Source: Eubacteriales bacterium mix99 (GTDB lineage: Bacteria > Bacillota > Clostridia > Caldicoprobacterales > DTU083). From it: a stretch of DNA of 64,000 nucleotides. The DNA lies in NCBI GenBank assembly GCA_038396605.1, contig CP121690.1, forward strand, positions 1,396,500 through 1,460,499, read 5' to 3'. Of the stretch, positions 26,617-34,914 are shown piece after piece; the stretch's first letter is position 1, and each line of letters begins with the position of its first letter. Position numbers and translations under genes: made by a program. The notes beneath the pieces are model-generated. The model saw only the letters and a program-made list of their open reading frames with translations. It was not told the DNA's origin and ran no database searches.

Positions 26617-28218
26617 TTGTCTGTTCATGTTCAGGATATGACTGCGGGAAAGCCAACTGGACTGATTGTACGTTTTGCCCTGCCTTTGATGCTCGGCAGT
26701 ATTTTTCAGCAGCTGTATACCGTGGTGGACACCATCGTTGTCGGAAAATTAATCGGAGTGGAAGCATTGGCCTCTCTGGGAGCTGCCGATTGGCCTTACA
26801 TGTTGGTATTGGGCCTGGTGATCGGGCTGACACAGGGCTTTTCCATAAAGATCTCTCAGTGCTACGGCGCGGAAGATTATGAAGGCCTGAAAACAGCGGT
26901 TACGAACAGCATTGTGATTTCTGCGATTGTTGCTGCTGCAGTGACCGCCCTGAGTCTGGCCTTTCTGAAGCCGCTGCTGCACTTGCTGAACACCCCGCAA
27001 AATGTTTTTGGCGGTGCTGTCCGTTATCTGACGGTATTGTTTTCCGGCATTGCAGTGGTCACCGCTTACAATATATTATCCTCCATATTACGGGCGCTGG
27101 GCGACAGCAAGTCGCCTTTGATTGCCATGATACTGGCTTCCGTGATCAACATTGTCCTGGACATCGTGTTTGTCGCGTCCTTTCATTGGGGAATTACCGG
27201 TGCTGCCGCGGCAACGGTGCTGGGTCAGCTGTTTTCGTGTTTTTATTGTATGAAAGTTGTCCGGGGGGTTCCAATTCTTTTCCTGGAAGCGCATCACTGG
27301 AAACCGGGCAGAAAAATGGCAGGCTCGCTGGTCAAAATCGGTACCCCCATGGCGCTCCAGAATGCCATTATCAGCGTAGGCGGCATGGTAGTGCAGTATG
27401 TCATCAACGGCTATGGCTCTGTGTATATCGCCGGATTTCTCGCCACCAATAAGTTGTATGGGCTGCTGGAGCTGGCGGCCACCTCTTTCGGCTATTCCAT
27501 GTCCACCTTTACCGGGCAGAATATCGGTGCGGGAAAGATTCAGCGGATCCGGATAGGGATGAATGCGGCCCTCAGGATCTGTGTTGCCATTGCCTGTGCC
27601 ATTTCTGTCGTTATGATATTGTTTGGGCGCAGGATTCTGATGCTGTTTTTGTCCGGTACCCCGGATGAGGTGAAAGCCGTACTGGATGTGGCTTATCAAT
27701 ATCTTTTTACCATGTCGTGCCTGCTTTTTGTACTGTATTTCCTTCATCTTTATCGTTCTGCCCTTCAGGGCATGGGTGATACTGTGATTCCTATGCTGTC
27801 CGGGCTGGCGGAGCTGGTCATGAGGATCTCCACAGTGCTGATTCTTCCCTCCTTTATCGGGGAAAGAGGTTTGTACTATGCGGAGATTACGGCATGGACC
27901 GGGGCGGCTTTGATCCTTGGCACCACCTATTATATCCGAATGCATGGACTGCTGCGCCGTCCAAAGGAATCAGGAGAAATTACAGAAGAGATTACAGGAG
28001 AAAGTACAAAAGAAATTACAGGAGACGGTTTTGAAGAAGTAGGAGACGGTTTTGAAGAAGTAGGAGACAGTTCTGAAGAAAGTATAGGAGACAGTTCAGG
28101 AGAAAGTACAAAAGAAAATCCGGCAGAACATGACGAATTGATATTTTCAATCGAAGAGGGTAAATTAAAAATGCAGGAAAACATAAGCAAAAGGGAGGAA
28201 CACTATGAAAATATTTGA
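26617..28218 (+). CDS. MATE family multidrug/metabolite efflux transporter
   Basis: The 533-aa, 12-helix exporter uses a sodium or proton gradient. The two MATE repeats are visible: FALPLMLGSIFQQLYTVVDT plus ALGDSKSPLIAM, and later LYRSALQGMGDTVIPMLSG. The start is TTG 26617, placed 9 nt after AAAGGAG (26601-26607); ATG 26638 is an alternative. The last 70 residues form an unusual Glu/Gly/Ser/Thr-rich tail made of tandem 21-bp repeats (about 28020-28110). Its final codons overlap the start of the next gene by 14 nt, and that gene's ribosome binding site lies inside the tail, so the two are coupled. Export of the product of the flavoenzyme or Tm-1 pair is an inference. Confidence 0.9.
   Translation: MSVHVQDMTAGKPTGLIVRFALPLMLGSIFQQLYTVVDTIVVGKLIGVEALASLGAADWPYMLVLGLVIGLTQGFSIKISQCYGAEDYEGLKTAVTNSIVISAIVAAAVTALSLAFLKPLLHLLNTPQNVFGGAVRYLTVLFSGIAVVTAYNILSSILRALGDSKSPLIAMILASVINIVLDIVFVASFHWGITGAAAATVLGQLFSCFYCMKVVRGVPILFLEAHHWKPGRKMAGSLVKIGTPMALQNAIISVGGMVVQYVINGYGSVYIAGFLATNKLYGLLELAATSFGYSMSTFTGQNIGAGKIQRIRIGMNAALRICVAIACAISVVMILFGRRILMLFLSGTPDEVKAVLDVAYQYLFTMSCLLFVLYFLHLYRSALQGMGDTVIPMLSGLAELVMRISTVLILPSFIGERGLYYAEITAWTGAALILGTTYYIRMHGLLRRPKESGEITEEITGESTKEITGDGFEEVGDGFEEVGDSSEESIGDSSGESTKENPAEHDELIFSIEEGKLKMQENISKREEHYENI
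28020..28110 (+). repeat. 21-bp tandem repeat in MATE C-terminal tail
   Basis: Units of the type GGTTTTGAAGAAGTAGGAGA occur twice exactly, with decayed copies on both sides (AGTTCTGAAGAAAGTATAGG, GAAAGTACAAAAGAAATTAC). They encode G-F-E-E-V-G-D. Confidence 0.75.
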
Positions 28219-30115
28219 ACATACCCAGGTTCGGAATATGAAGCTGCGAAACAGAATGTACATGGCCCCCATGGGGACGGCAACCGAACCGGACGGATCT
28301 TTTTCGGATCGTGCCATCCGTTATTATGAGGAACGGGCAAAAGGCGGATTTGGCCTTATCATTACCTCGGCCAACCAGGTCTCCACAAAATATGAGGCAA
28401 AGGCGGCCAATATTCTGGGCACTCCAAGATCCTTCGAACAGATGAACTTTCTGGTCCGAAGGGTTCACAATCAGGGAACCAGAATTTGTATTCAACTGAC
28501 CCCCGGATTGGGGCGAATGCAGTTTTCCACCGGGGATGTCCGGCCCTATTCCAGCAGTGAGAACACTTCGTTCTGGTTTCCGGATGTAAAGTGCCGGGCT
28601 TTTGAGAAAGAAGACATCCAGTATCTGGTTCAGAAGATGGGAGAAGGCGCTGCCACTGCAAAGCGTGCCGAGGCGGATGCAGTGGAGCTTCACGGCTACG
28701 GCGGCTATCTGATGGACCAGTTTCAGTCGGAATTGTGGAATAAGAGAACGGATGAGTACGGCGGCAGCCTGGAAAACAGGATGCGTTTTTCCGTAGAGTG
28801 CATCAAGGCGATTCGGGAAGCGGTTGGCCCGAACTTTCCCATTCTGTTCAAGTTTACGCCTTATCATGGAGTACCCGGCGGCCGGGAAATGGACGAAGGG
28901 ATTGCCATGGCAAAGATCCTGGAAAAGGCCGGAGTGGATCTTCTTCATGTTGACGTTGGATGCTATGAAGCCTGGTATAAGGCAATTGACACGGTATATG
29001 AACCGCCGTGTGTACAGCTGGACATTGCTGCTGAAATCAAAAAACATGTCAATGTTCCGGTTATGTCCCAGGGCAAGATGCAAAATCCGGCGGATACCGA
29101 AGCCGCCCTGCAGGAAGGGAAAGCCGATTATATCGGACTGGGCCATGAGGCAATCTGCGATCCCCACTGGGTGAACAAGGTCCGGAAGAATGAGACCTAC
29201 GACATCATCCCCTGTATTGGCTGCAACGAATGTCTCTATGCGGGATTCAGCGGCAAAATGATGCACTGTGCAGTCAACCCGCTTACTTTTGCGGAGGATT
29301 ATTATCCGGTTGTGCCCGGCGATCCCAAAAAGCGTGTTCTTGTGGTGGGAGGCGGCCCGGCCGGCATGGTGGCGGCAATTACGGCAGCCGGGAGAGGGTT
29401 GCAGACCGAGCTCTGGGAAAAGACCACTGAGCTGGGCGGCTTGCTGTTGGCGGCAGGCGGTCCCCGATTCAAGAAGGATGTCAAGGACTATGTCCAGTAT
29501 CTGATCGGTAAGGTGTACCGCAGCAACATAAGGGTATCCCTTATGAAGGAAGCCACCCCGGAAAACATAATTGCCGGAAATTATGACAAGGTGATCATCG
29601 CAGCGGGTTCCACTCCGGTGATGCCTCCCATCAAGGGCGTAGAGGAATCCTTCGTTGTCGGTGCCAATGATCTGCTGACCCATAAGAAGGATTATGGAAA
29701 GAAAGTGGTTGTGCTGGGCGGCGGCCTGGTTGGCTGTGAAACGGCATGCCATTGCGCGGAGCATGCAGATGACGTGACGATCCTTGAGATGCTTCCGGAA
29801 ATCCTGATGACTGTGCGCCACAGCAGGAACAATGATCAGTCCCTGCGTCATCTGATGGAGGAATGCGATATTAAGATCATTACCAGCGCAAAAGTGACGG
29901 AGTTTAAGGATCACGCCGTGCACTATGAAAAGGATGGAAAACAGGAGACCATCAAGGCGGATACCGTGGCGGTGGCAGCCGGATATCGTGCCAATGACTC
30001 CCTGTATGATGCCATCGACGGCAAAGTGGATTGTTCCATTGTAGGGGATGCGGAGGCACCGGACAATATCCTGAAGGCGGTGCATCACGGGTTCCAGTCC
30101 GTTCGCTGCATATAA
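28205..30115 (+). CDS. NADH:flavin oxidoreductase / FAD enzyme (2-enoate reductase type)
   Basis: This 636-aa protein has three parts. An old-yellow-enzyme TIM barrel binds FMN (residues 1-330: ADAVELHGYGGYLMDQFQS). A cysteine cluster CIGCNECLYAG...C (from about residue 337, spacing C-x2-C-x2-C-x11-C) probably binds a 4Fe-4S cluster. The FAD/NAD domains follow (RVLVVGGGPAGMVAAITAAG; KVVVLGGGLVGCETACH). The family reduces activated C=C bonds. It overlaps the MATE gene and precedes the two Tm-1-like genes. The substrate is unknown. Confidence 0.92.
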   Translation: MKIFEHTQVRNMKLRNRMYMAPMGTATEPDGSFSDRAIRYYEERAKGGFGLIITSANQVSTKYEAKAANILGTPRSFEQMNFLVRRVHNQGTRICIQLTPGLGRMQFSTGDVRPYSSSENTSFWFPDVKCRAFEKEDIQYLVQKMGEGAATAKRAEADAVELHGYGGYLMDQFQSELWNKRTDEYGGSLENRMRFSVECIKAIREAVGPNFPILFKFTPYHGVPGGREMDEGIAMAKILEKAGVDLLHVDVGCYEAWYKAIDTVYEPPCVQLDIAAEIKKHVNVPVMSQGKMQNPADTEAALQEGKADYIGLGHEAICDPHWVNKVRKNETYDIIPCIGCNECLYAGFSGKMMHCAVNPLTFAEDYYPVVPGDPKKRVLVVGGGPAGMVAAITAAGRGLQTELWEKTTELGGLLLAAGGPRFKKDVKDYVQYLIGKVYRSNIRVSLMKEATPENIIAGNYDKVIIAAGSTPVMPPIKGVEESFVVGANDLLTHKKDYGKKVVVLGGGLVGCETACHCAEHADDVTILEMLPEILMTVRHSRNNDQSLRHLMEECDIKIITSAKVTEFKDHAVHYEKDGKQETIKADTVAVAAGYRANDSLYDAIDGKVDCSIVGDAEAPDNILKAVHHGFQSVRCI

Positions 30116-30189
30116 GGGATCCCTGCAGCATAGGGCTCAGGATATGCAAAATACTTTGGACGGAGTTAAAAAGAAAAGTAAGGTTCGCA

Positions 30190-30352
30190 AAGAATTGGAG
30201 CCGGTGCGAGAGCCGGTACCGGAAGAGAGAAAGCCGGTACCGGAAGAGAGAGAGCCAGCATCAGAAGAGAAGGCCGGTACCGGAAGAGAGAGCCAGCACC
30301 AGAAGAGAAATCCGGTACTGGAAGAGAGAGCCGGCACCGGAAGAGAACAACT
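30190..30352 (+). repeat. degenerate 18-20 bp repeat array in spacer
   Basis: About seven copies of a unit like GCCGGTACCGGAAGAGAGA follow one another with variations (GCCAGCATCAGAAGAGAAG, CCGGTACTGGAAGAGAGAG). CCGGTACCGG is itself a palindrome. The array fills the 270-bp spacer between the flavoenzyme gene and the Tm-1 N-half gene. Reading frames pass through it, but unit lengths are not all multiples of three and no start has a good ribosome binding site, so I treat it as non-coding. Confidence 0.75.
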
Positions 30353-30387
30353 GCGGAACTTATATAAAGGAAAGGAGGCATTTTCAA

Positions 30388-31596
30388 ATGAAAACCGTTG
30401 CAATTGCCGGGACTTTCGACAGCAAAGGGAAGGAATTCCTTTTTATCAAGGAGCTGTTTGAAGAAATCGGCATAAAAACATTTACCGTTCATACGGGAAC
30501 TTTTCAGCCGCTTTTCACACCTGACGTGTCCAATCAGGAAGTTGCGGCGGAAGCCGGCGAGAACCTGTCTGAAATTGTTGAAAGGAAAGACCGTGCCCGC
30601 GCTACGGCCGTGATGTCCCGCGGGACGGAAAAGATCATTCCCCGCCTTTATGAGGAAGGAAAATTCGACGGCATCTTTTCACTGGGTGGCTCCGGAGGAA
30701 CCTCAATCATTGCCCCGGCGATGCGCAGGCTTCCCATCGGCGTGCCAAAGATTGTGGTCTCCACCATGGCTTCCGGCAATACGGAGCAGTATGTGGGTAC
30801 CAGCGACGTGATTCTGATTCCATCGATTGTTGACGTTGCAGGGCTTAACATCATTTCGACAAGGATTTTCAGCAATGCGGTGTTTGCCATGGCGGGTATG
30901 CTGGAGCACAGGATGAACAAATCGGTTGACAAAAAACCGTTGGTCGCAGCGACCATGTTCGGTGTTACGACTCCGTGCATTGATTTTGCCAAAGAATATC
31001 TGGAATCCCAGGGCTATGAGGTTCTCGTTTTCCATGCGACGGGAACCGGAGGCCGGACGATGGAATCCCTTATCCACAGCGGATATTTCAAAGGCGTACT
31101 CGATCTGACCACTACCGAATGGTGCGACGAGCTTTTCGGCGGAGTCCTGAATGCGGGCCCGCATCGCTGCGAAGCGGCGGGTTTGTGCGGTATCCCACAG
31201 GTGGTTTCGGTGGGGGCGTGCGATATGGTGAATTTCGGGCCGTGGGATACCGTGCCCAAAGAGTATCAGGGACGGAATCTTTACCGGCACAATCCGACGG
31301 TTACCCTGATGCGCACCACCGTTCAGGAAAATGAGATCCTCGGAAAGAAGCTGGCGGAAAAGTTTAACCTTGCAAAAGGAAAAACCGCCCTATTCCTGCC
31401 TTTGAAAGGCGTTTCGATGATTGACGCCGAAGGTCAGCCGTTTTATGGTCCGGAGGAGGATCGGATGTTGTTTGACATGCTCAGAAAAAATATAAACCGT
31501 GATGTTGTACAGCTGTATGAAATGAACTGCCTGATAAACGACCGTGAGTTTGCCATTGCCGCTGCGAAGAAGCTTGTGGAAATGATGGAGAAATAA
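30388..31596 (+). CDS. Tm-1-like ATP-binding domain protein (UPF0261)
   Basis: This 402-aa protein corresponds to the N-terminal half of plant Tm-1. It begins KTVAIAGTFDSKGKEFLFIK and contains GIFSLGGSGGTSIIAPAMRR, PKIVVSTMASGNTEQYVGTS and ATMFGVTTPCIDFAKEYLE. The tomato Tm-1 protein blocks tobamovirus replication through this ATP-binding domain; the bacterial role is unknown. ATG 30388 follows AAAGGAGG at 10 nt. The next gene matches the C-terminal half of Tm-1, so the two products probably act together as they do in the fused plant protein. Confidence 0.9.
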   Translation: MKTVAIAGTFDSKGKEFLFIKELFEEIGIKTFTVHTGTFQPLFTPDVSNQEVAAEAGENLSEIVERKDRARATAVMSRGTEKIIPRLYEEGKFDGIFSLGGSGGTSIIAPAMRRLPIGVPKIVVSTMASGNTEQYVGTSDVILIPSIVDVAGLNIISTRIFSNAVFAMAGMLEHRMNKSVDKKPLVAATMFGVTTPCIDFAKEYLESQGYEVLVFHATGTGGRTMESLIHSGYFKGVLDLTTTEWCDELFGGVLNAGPHRCEAAGLCGIPQVVSVGACDMVNFGPWDTVPKEYQGRNLYRHNPTVTLMRTTVQENEILGKKLAEKFNLAKGKTALFLPLKGVSMIDAEGQPFYGPEEDRMLFDMLRKNINRDVVQLYEMNCLINDREFAIAAAKKLVEMMEK

Positions 31597-31674
31597 GATA
31601 CGGATGGGCAAACTATGCGAAGATACGGAAAACGGAAGTTCGGTATCACAATTTTTGAAAGGAAGGAAAATAAC

Positions 31675-32505
31675 ATGCTTTATAAGTCTCGGAAAGAAAT
31701 TTTATCGGATTTCAAGGCGCAGACGGATGCAGGCAAGATTCTGGTCGGCGTTGGTGCAGGGACTGGGATGACTGCGAAATGTTCGGAAAAGGCCGATGTT
31801 GATATGCTGATTATTTACAACTCAGGCCGCTACCGCATGGCCGGGCGCGGATCCCTGTCCGGTTTGCTGGCATATGGTGATGCAAACCAGATTGTCGTGG
31901 AAATGGGCCATGAAGTGCTGCCGATTGTAAAAAAGACGCCGGTTTTGGCAGGCGTTTGCGGTACGGATCCTTTCCGCGTTATGGAAATCTATCTGAAGGA
32001 ATTAAAGGAACAGGGCTTCAATGGTGTACAGAATTTCCCGACAGTTGGTCTGATCGACGGTGTGTTCCGTCAGAATCTGGAAGAGACAGGCATGGGCTAT
32101 GGTCTCGAAGTGGACATGGTCCGCAAAGCCCATGAATTGGATATGCTTACCTGTCCTTATGTTTTCGATGCAAAACAGGCTGCCGCCATGGCGCAGGCCG
32201 GGGCCGATATTCTGGTTGCCCATATGGGCCTTACCACGAAAGGCTCCATTGGCGCCGAAACGGCAAAAACCCTGGACGACTGTGTCCCTCTTATCCGGGA
32301 GATCCTGGAAGCCGGGCGTAAGGTGAACCCGAATGTCATGGTTATCTGTCATGGCGGCCCGATTGCCGATCCTGAGGATGCCGCCTATATCATTCGGAAA
32401 ATTCCGGAGCTGGACGGTTTCTTTGGAGCTTCCTCGATTGAGCGTCTGGCCTCGGAACGCAGCATGACCGCACAGGCGGCTGCTTTTAAGGCTATTACGA
32501 GATAA
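31675..32505 (+). CDS. phosphoenolpyruvate hydrolase family TIM-barrel protein (Tm-1 C-half)
   Basis: This 276-aa TIM-barrel protein shows [64 protein letters not shown] and [20 protein letters not shown]. The family resembles PEP mutase/hydrolase-like folds and the C-terminal half of plant Tm-1. It starts at ATG 31675 with AAGGAAGG upstream, 78 nt after the Tm-1 N-half gene. A strong terminator follows, closing the MATE-OYE-Tm-1 operon. The reaction is not known. Confidence 0.9.
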   Translation: MLYKSRKEILSDFKAQTDAGKILVGVGAGTGMTAKCSEKADVDMLIIYNSGRYRMAGRGSLSGLLAYGDANQIVVEMGHEVLPIVKKTPVLAGVCGTDPFRVMEIYLKELKEQGFNGVQNFPTVGLIDGVFRQNLEETGMGYGLEVDMVRKAHELDMLTCPYVFDAKQAAAMAQAGADILVAHMGLTTKGSIGAETAKTLDDCVPLIREILEAGRKVNPNVMVICHGGPIADPEDAAYIIRKIPELDGFFGASSIERLASERSMTAQAAAFKAITR

Positions 32506-32548
32506 CAGGTTCTTTTTTTTCTGAAACCATTGGATACAAAGGTGAGAT

Positions 32549-32587
32549 GGCTTCGTTCTTCTTCTCTGGGAACGAAGCCGTTTTTTT
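32549..32587 (+). terminator. Rho-independent terminator of the Tm-1 operon
   Basis: GGCTTCGTT (32549-32557) pairs with AACGAAGCC (32571-32579), followed by GTTTTTTT. Confidence 0.88.
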
Positions 32588-32660
32588 ATTTGCCTGCAAA
32601 TCCGGGAAATAGGAAGGCATTTGATTCCAATATTTCTACAAAAAACAGTAAATTATTTCA

Positions 32661-32714
32661 TTGACAACTACCTGTCCATTTTATATTGTTTTGTATATGA
32701 GGCTCATTATGAGC
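32661..32714 (+). promoter_or_regulatory. sigma-A promoter plus palindromic operator for the corrinoid cluster
   Basis: TTGACA (32661-32666), a 17-nt spacer, TATTGT (32684-32689). Just past the expected start lies a perfect palindrome GCTCATTATGAGC (32702-32714), a good repressor site. A second short inverted repeat ACATTGCATGT is at 32733-32743. Confidence 0.65.
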
Positions 32715-32773
32715 AGCTGACTTATAATGTAGATACATTGCATGTAACAAAGATATATTCATTGAGGTGAAAA

Positions 32774-34861
32774 ATGAGATTAGGGTTAGGCATAGATACC
32801 GGAGGCACTTATACCGATGGTGTAATCTACGATTTTGATGACAGCAAGGTTATAAAAGGTGCTAAATCCCTCACAGTGAAGGAGGATTTAAAACTTGGGA
32901 TTATACATGTATTGGATCAAATGCCGCAGGAACTTTTGAAAAAGATTGGGGTGGTATCCTTATCCACTACCCTGGCTACAAACGCATGTGTAGAGGATAA
33001 AGGAAGCAGGGCAAAGTTAATACTCATCGGCTGCGATGAGAATATCGTTAAAAAGAATGGACAGCAATACGGGCTGCCTTCCATAGAGGATATCATATTC
33101 ATTCGGGGAGGGCATGATCTCCGGGGGGAAGTGACAGAGGAACCCCATTGGGATGTTCTTCATGATAAAATAAAAAATACAATGGGAAAAACGGATTCCT
33201 TTGCTATTGTACAGATGTGGGGTATCAGAAATCCGGAATTCGAAAAAAAGGCCAAGGAACTGATTTATGATTGGACGGGTCTGCCGGTGGTCTGTGGGCA
33301 TGAGCTGGCTGGAGAACTGAATTTTTTAAAAAGGGCTGCCACAGCCCTGCTCAATGCAAAGCTTATTCCGCTGATAAATAAATTCATAGATGCCGTTAAG
33401 GTGGGTTTAAAGGAGAGGGGCATCCATGCACCCCTGGCTATTGTTTGTGGTGATGGCAGCGTAATGTCCGAAGGATACGTAAGGAACAGGCCGGTGGAGA
33501 CTTTGCTCTCAGGTCCTGCTGCCAGCGTAATTGGTGGGATCAATGTGAGCGGACAACAAAACTGTGTAGTTGTTGATATGGGAGGTACCACCAGTGATTT
33601 GGCAATTGTTAAGGAGGGGAAGCCTTTTCTTGCTTATGAAGGAGCGGATGTAGGCAATTGGAAAACAGCTGTGAAATCTGTGGACATTCGAACCATTGGT
33701 CTGGGGGGAGACAGCCAAATAAGCTTTGACTCCAGGGATAAGCTTATAATAGGTCCGCGACGGGTTGCTCCCCTATCCTGGCTTGCCCATAGATGGCCGA
33801 AAGTTTTGGGCCAAATCAAGCTTTTACATGAGGAGAACAGGATACACACCCGTTCCCTGTGTCAATTTTTCTATTCAATAGGGGAAATTCCCCAGGATGG
33901 AGATTTTACTACAGAAGAGAAGAGAATAGTGGAAGCTCTTAAAGAAGGACCTTTAAGCATGGAAAAACTGGCAGAGGCAGTGGAAACTTCTATCTATACT
34001 ATCAAACCCGATAGGCTTGAGCAGTTGGGGATCATTATGAGGAGTGCGCTAACCCCTACAGATATAATGCATCTTACTGGTGATTTTTCTGGATGGAATG
34101 GACAGGCTGCTCTTTTAGGGGCAGAGATTTTAGCAAGTCGTCTAAAGATAACATTGGAAGAACTTATCCATGAGGTCAATAGCACTATAAAATCCAGACT
34201 ATACTTAAATATTGTTCACGAACTTATTAAAAGGGATGATCCATCCCTGCTGAAACATGGTTTCACGCCAGAACTTGAAAAGATGATCTTATTGGGCTGC
34301 CAAAACTCCCATATGCAAAGAAATCCCTATCTATCCATTGGATTGTCCACGGACTTTTCACTGGTAGGAATAGGAGCCCCTATTCATGTATACCTGCCGG
34401 ATGTAGCATCATCCTTAAATACTACCTGTATAATAGAGAAGTATGCCGCAGTGGCCAATGCGATAGGGGCCATCACGGGAAGTATCTCCGTAGAGGAGAG
34501 GATCATTATAAAGCCAAGATATACCGTAGCGGGAGTAGAAGGCTATGATTGCTTCTCTCCAAGGGTAAAGAAACACTTTGATGACTATGCAAAGGCCCGG
34601 GATTGGTCAAAAGGTGAGGGCAAAGATTTGGTTGGGGAGCTTGCTATGGCGAAGGGAGCTTCTGACTATGATATTTCTATTGAGATGGATGAGAATAAAA
34701 CAGAAATAAATATACCGGGATCTCAATCAGAAAAAGAGAAAGAAGAGCAAGGAGAACACGGAGAACAAGGAAAACACGGAGAACAGGAAGAATCTACACG
34801 GGAGATATTAATCGAGACCATCATAACAGCCAAAGCCATAGGAAGCTTAAAATGGGTTTAA
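32774..34861 (+). CDS. hydantoinase/oxoprolinase family protein in corrinoid cluster
   Basis: This 695-aa protein starts with the ASKHA phosphate motif GLGIDTGGTYTDGVIYDF and contains GVVSLSTTLATNACVEDKG, NCVVVDMGGTTSDLAIVK and DIRTIGLGGDSQI, the HyuA signatures. It differs from the 8814-6676 relative in length and central region, and its codons look richer in ATA and AGG. A low-complexity tail (EQGEHGEQGKHGEQEES) is encoded by 18-bp tandem repeats. It has no HyuB partner. Genes for a RACo-like activator and a corrinoid protein follow. It may therefore act as an ATPase in corrinoid handling or in demethylating a cyclic substrate, but this is inference. Confidence 0.85.
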   Translation: MRLGLGIDTGGTYTDGVIYDFDDSKVIKGAKSLTVKEDLKLGIIHVLDQMPQELLKKIGVVSLSTTLATNACVEDKGSRAKLILIGCDENIVKKNGQQYGLPSIEDIIFIRGGHDLRGEVTEEPHWDVLHDKIKNTMGKTDSFAIVQMWGIRNPEFEKKAKELIYDWTGLPVVCGHELAGELNFLKRAATALLNAKLIPLINKFIDAVKVGLKERGIHAPLAIVCGDGSVMSEGYVRNRPVETLLSGPAASVIGGINVSGQQNCVVVDMGGTTSDLAIVKEGKPFLAYEGADVGNWKTAVKSVDIRTIGLGGDSQISFDSRDKLIIGPRRVAPLSWLAHRWPKVLGQIKLLHEENRIHTRSLCQFFYSIGEIPQDGDFTTEEKRIVEALKEGPLSMEKLAEAVETSIYTIKPDRLEQLGIIMRSALTPTDIMHLTGDFSGWNGQAALLGAEILASRLKITLEELIHEVNSTIKSRLYLNIVHELIKRDDPSLLKHGFTPELEKMILLGCQNSHMQRNPYLSIGLSTDFSLVGIGAPIHVYLPDVASSLNTTCIIEKYAAVANAIGAITGSISVEERIIIKPRYTVAGVEGYDCFSPRVKKHFDDYAKARDWSKGEGKDLVGELAMAKGASDYDISIEMDENKTEINIPGSQSEKEKEEQGEHGEQGKHGEQEESTREILIETIITAKAIGSLKWV
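34747..34795 (+). repeat. 18-bp tandem repeat at 3' end of the hydantoinase-like gene
   Basis: The unit CAAGGAGAACACGGAGAA is followed by CAAGGAAAACACGGAGAA and a partial third copy. It encodes E-Q-G-E-H-G steps in the protein tail. Confidence 0.75.
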
Positions 34862-34914
34862 TGGAGTGATAAGGGATTTTGCTATAGAGTTATAAGAAAG
34901 GACGTTGGGGAGTC

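Noticed and set aside
30190-30352. Repeat array resembling a CRISPR
   Set aside because: Units are contiguous and degenerate with no unique spacers, and no cas gene is present.
30144-30461. Small gene across the repeat spacer
   Set aside because: It runs into the start of the Tm-1-like gene in another frame and consists only of repeat translation.
32506-32773. Cobalamin riboswitch before the corrinoid cluster
   Set aside because: I could not find the conserved B12-box pattern or a matching fold; only a promoter and palindromes are seen.
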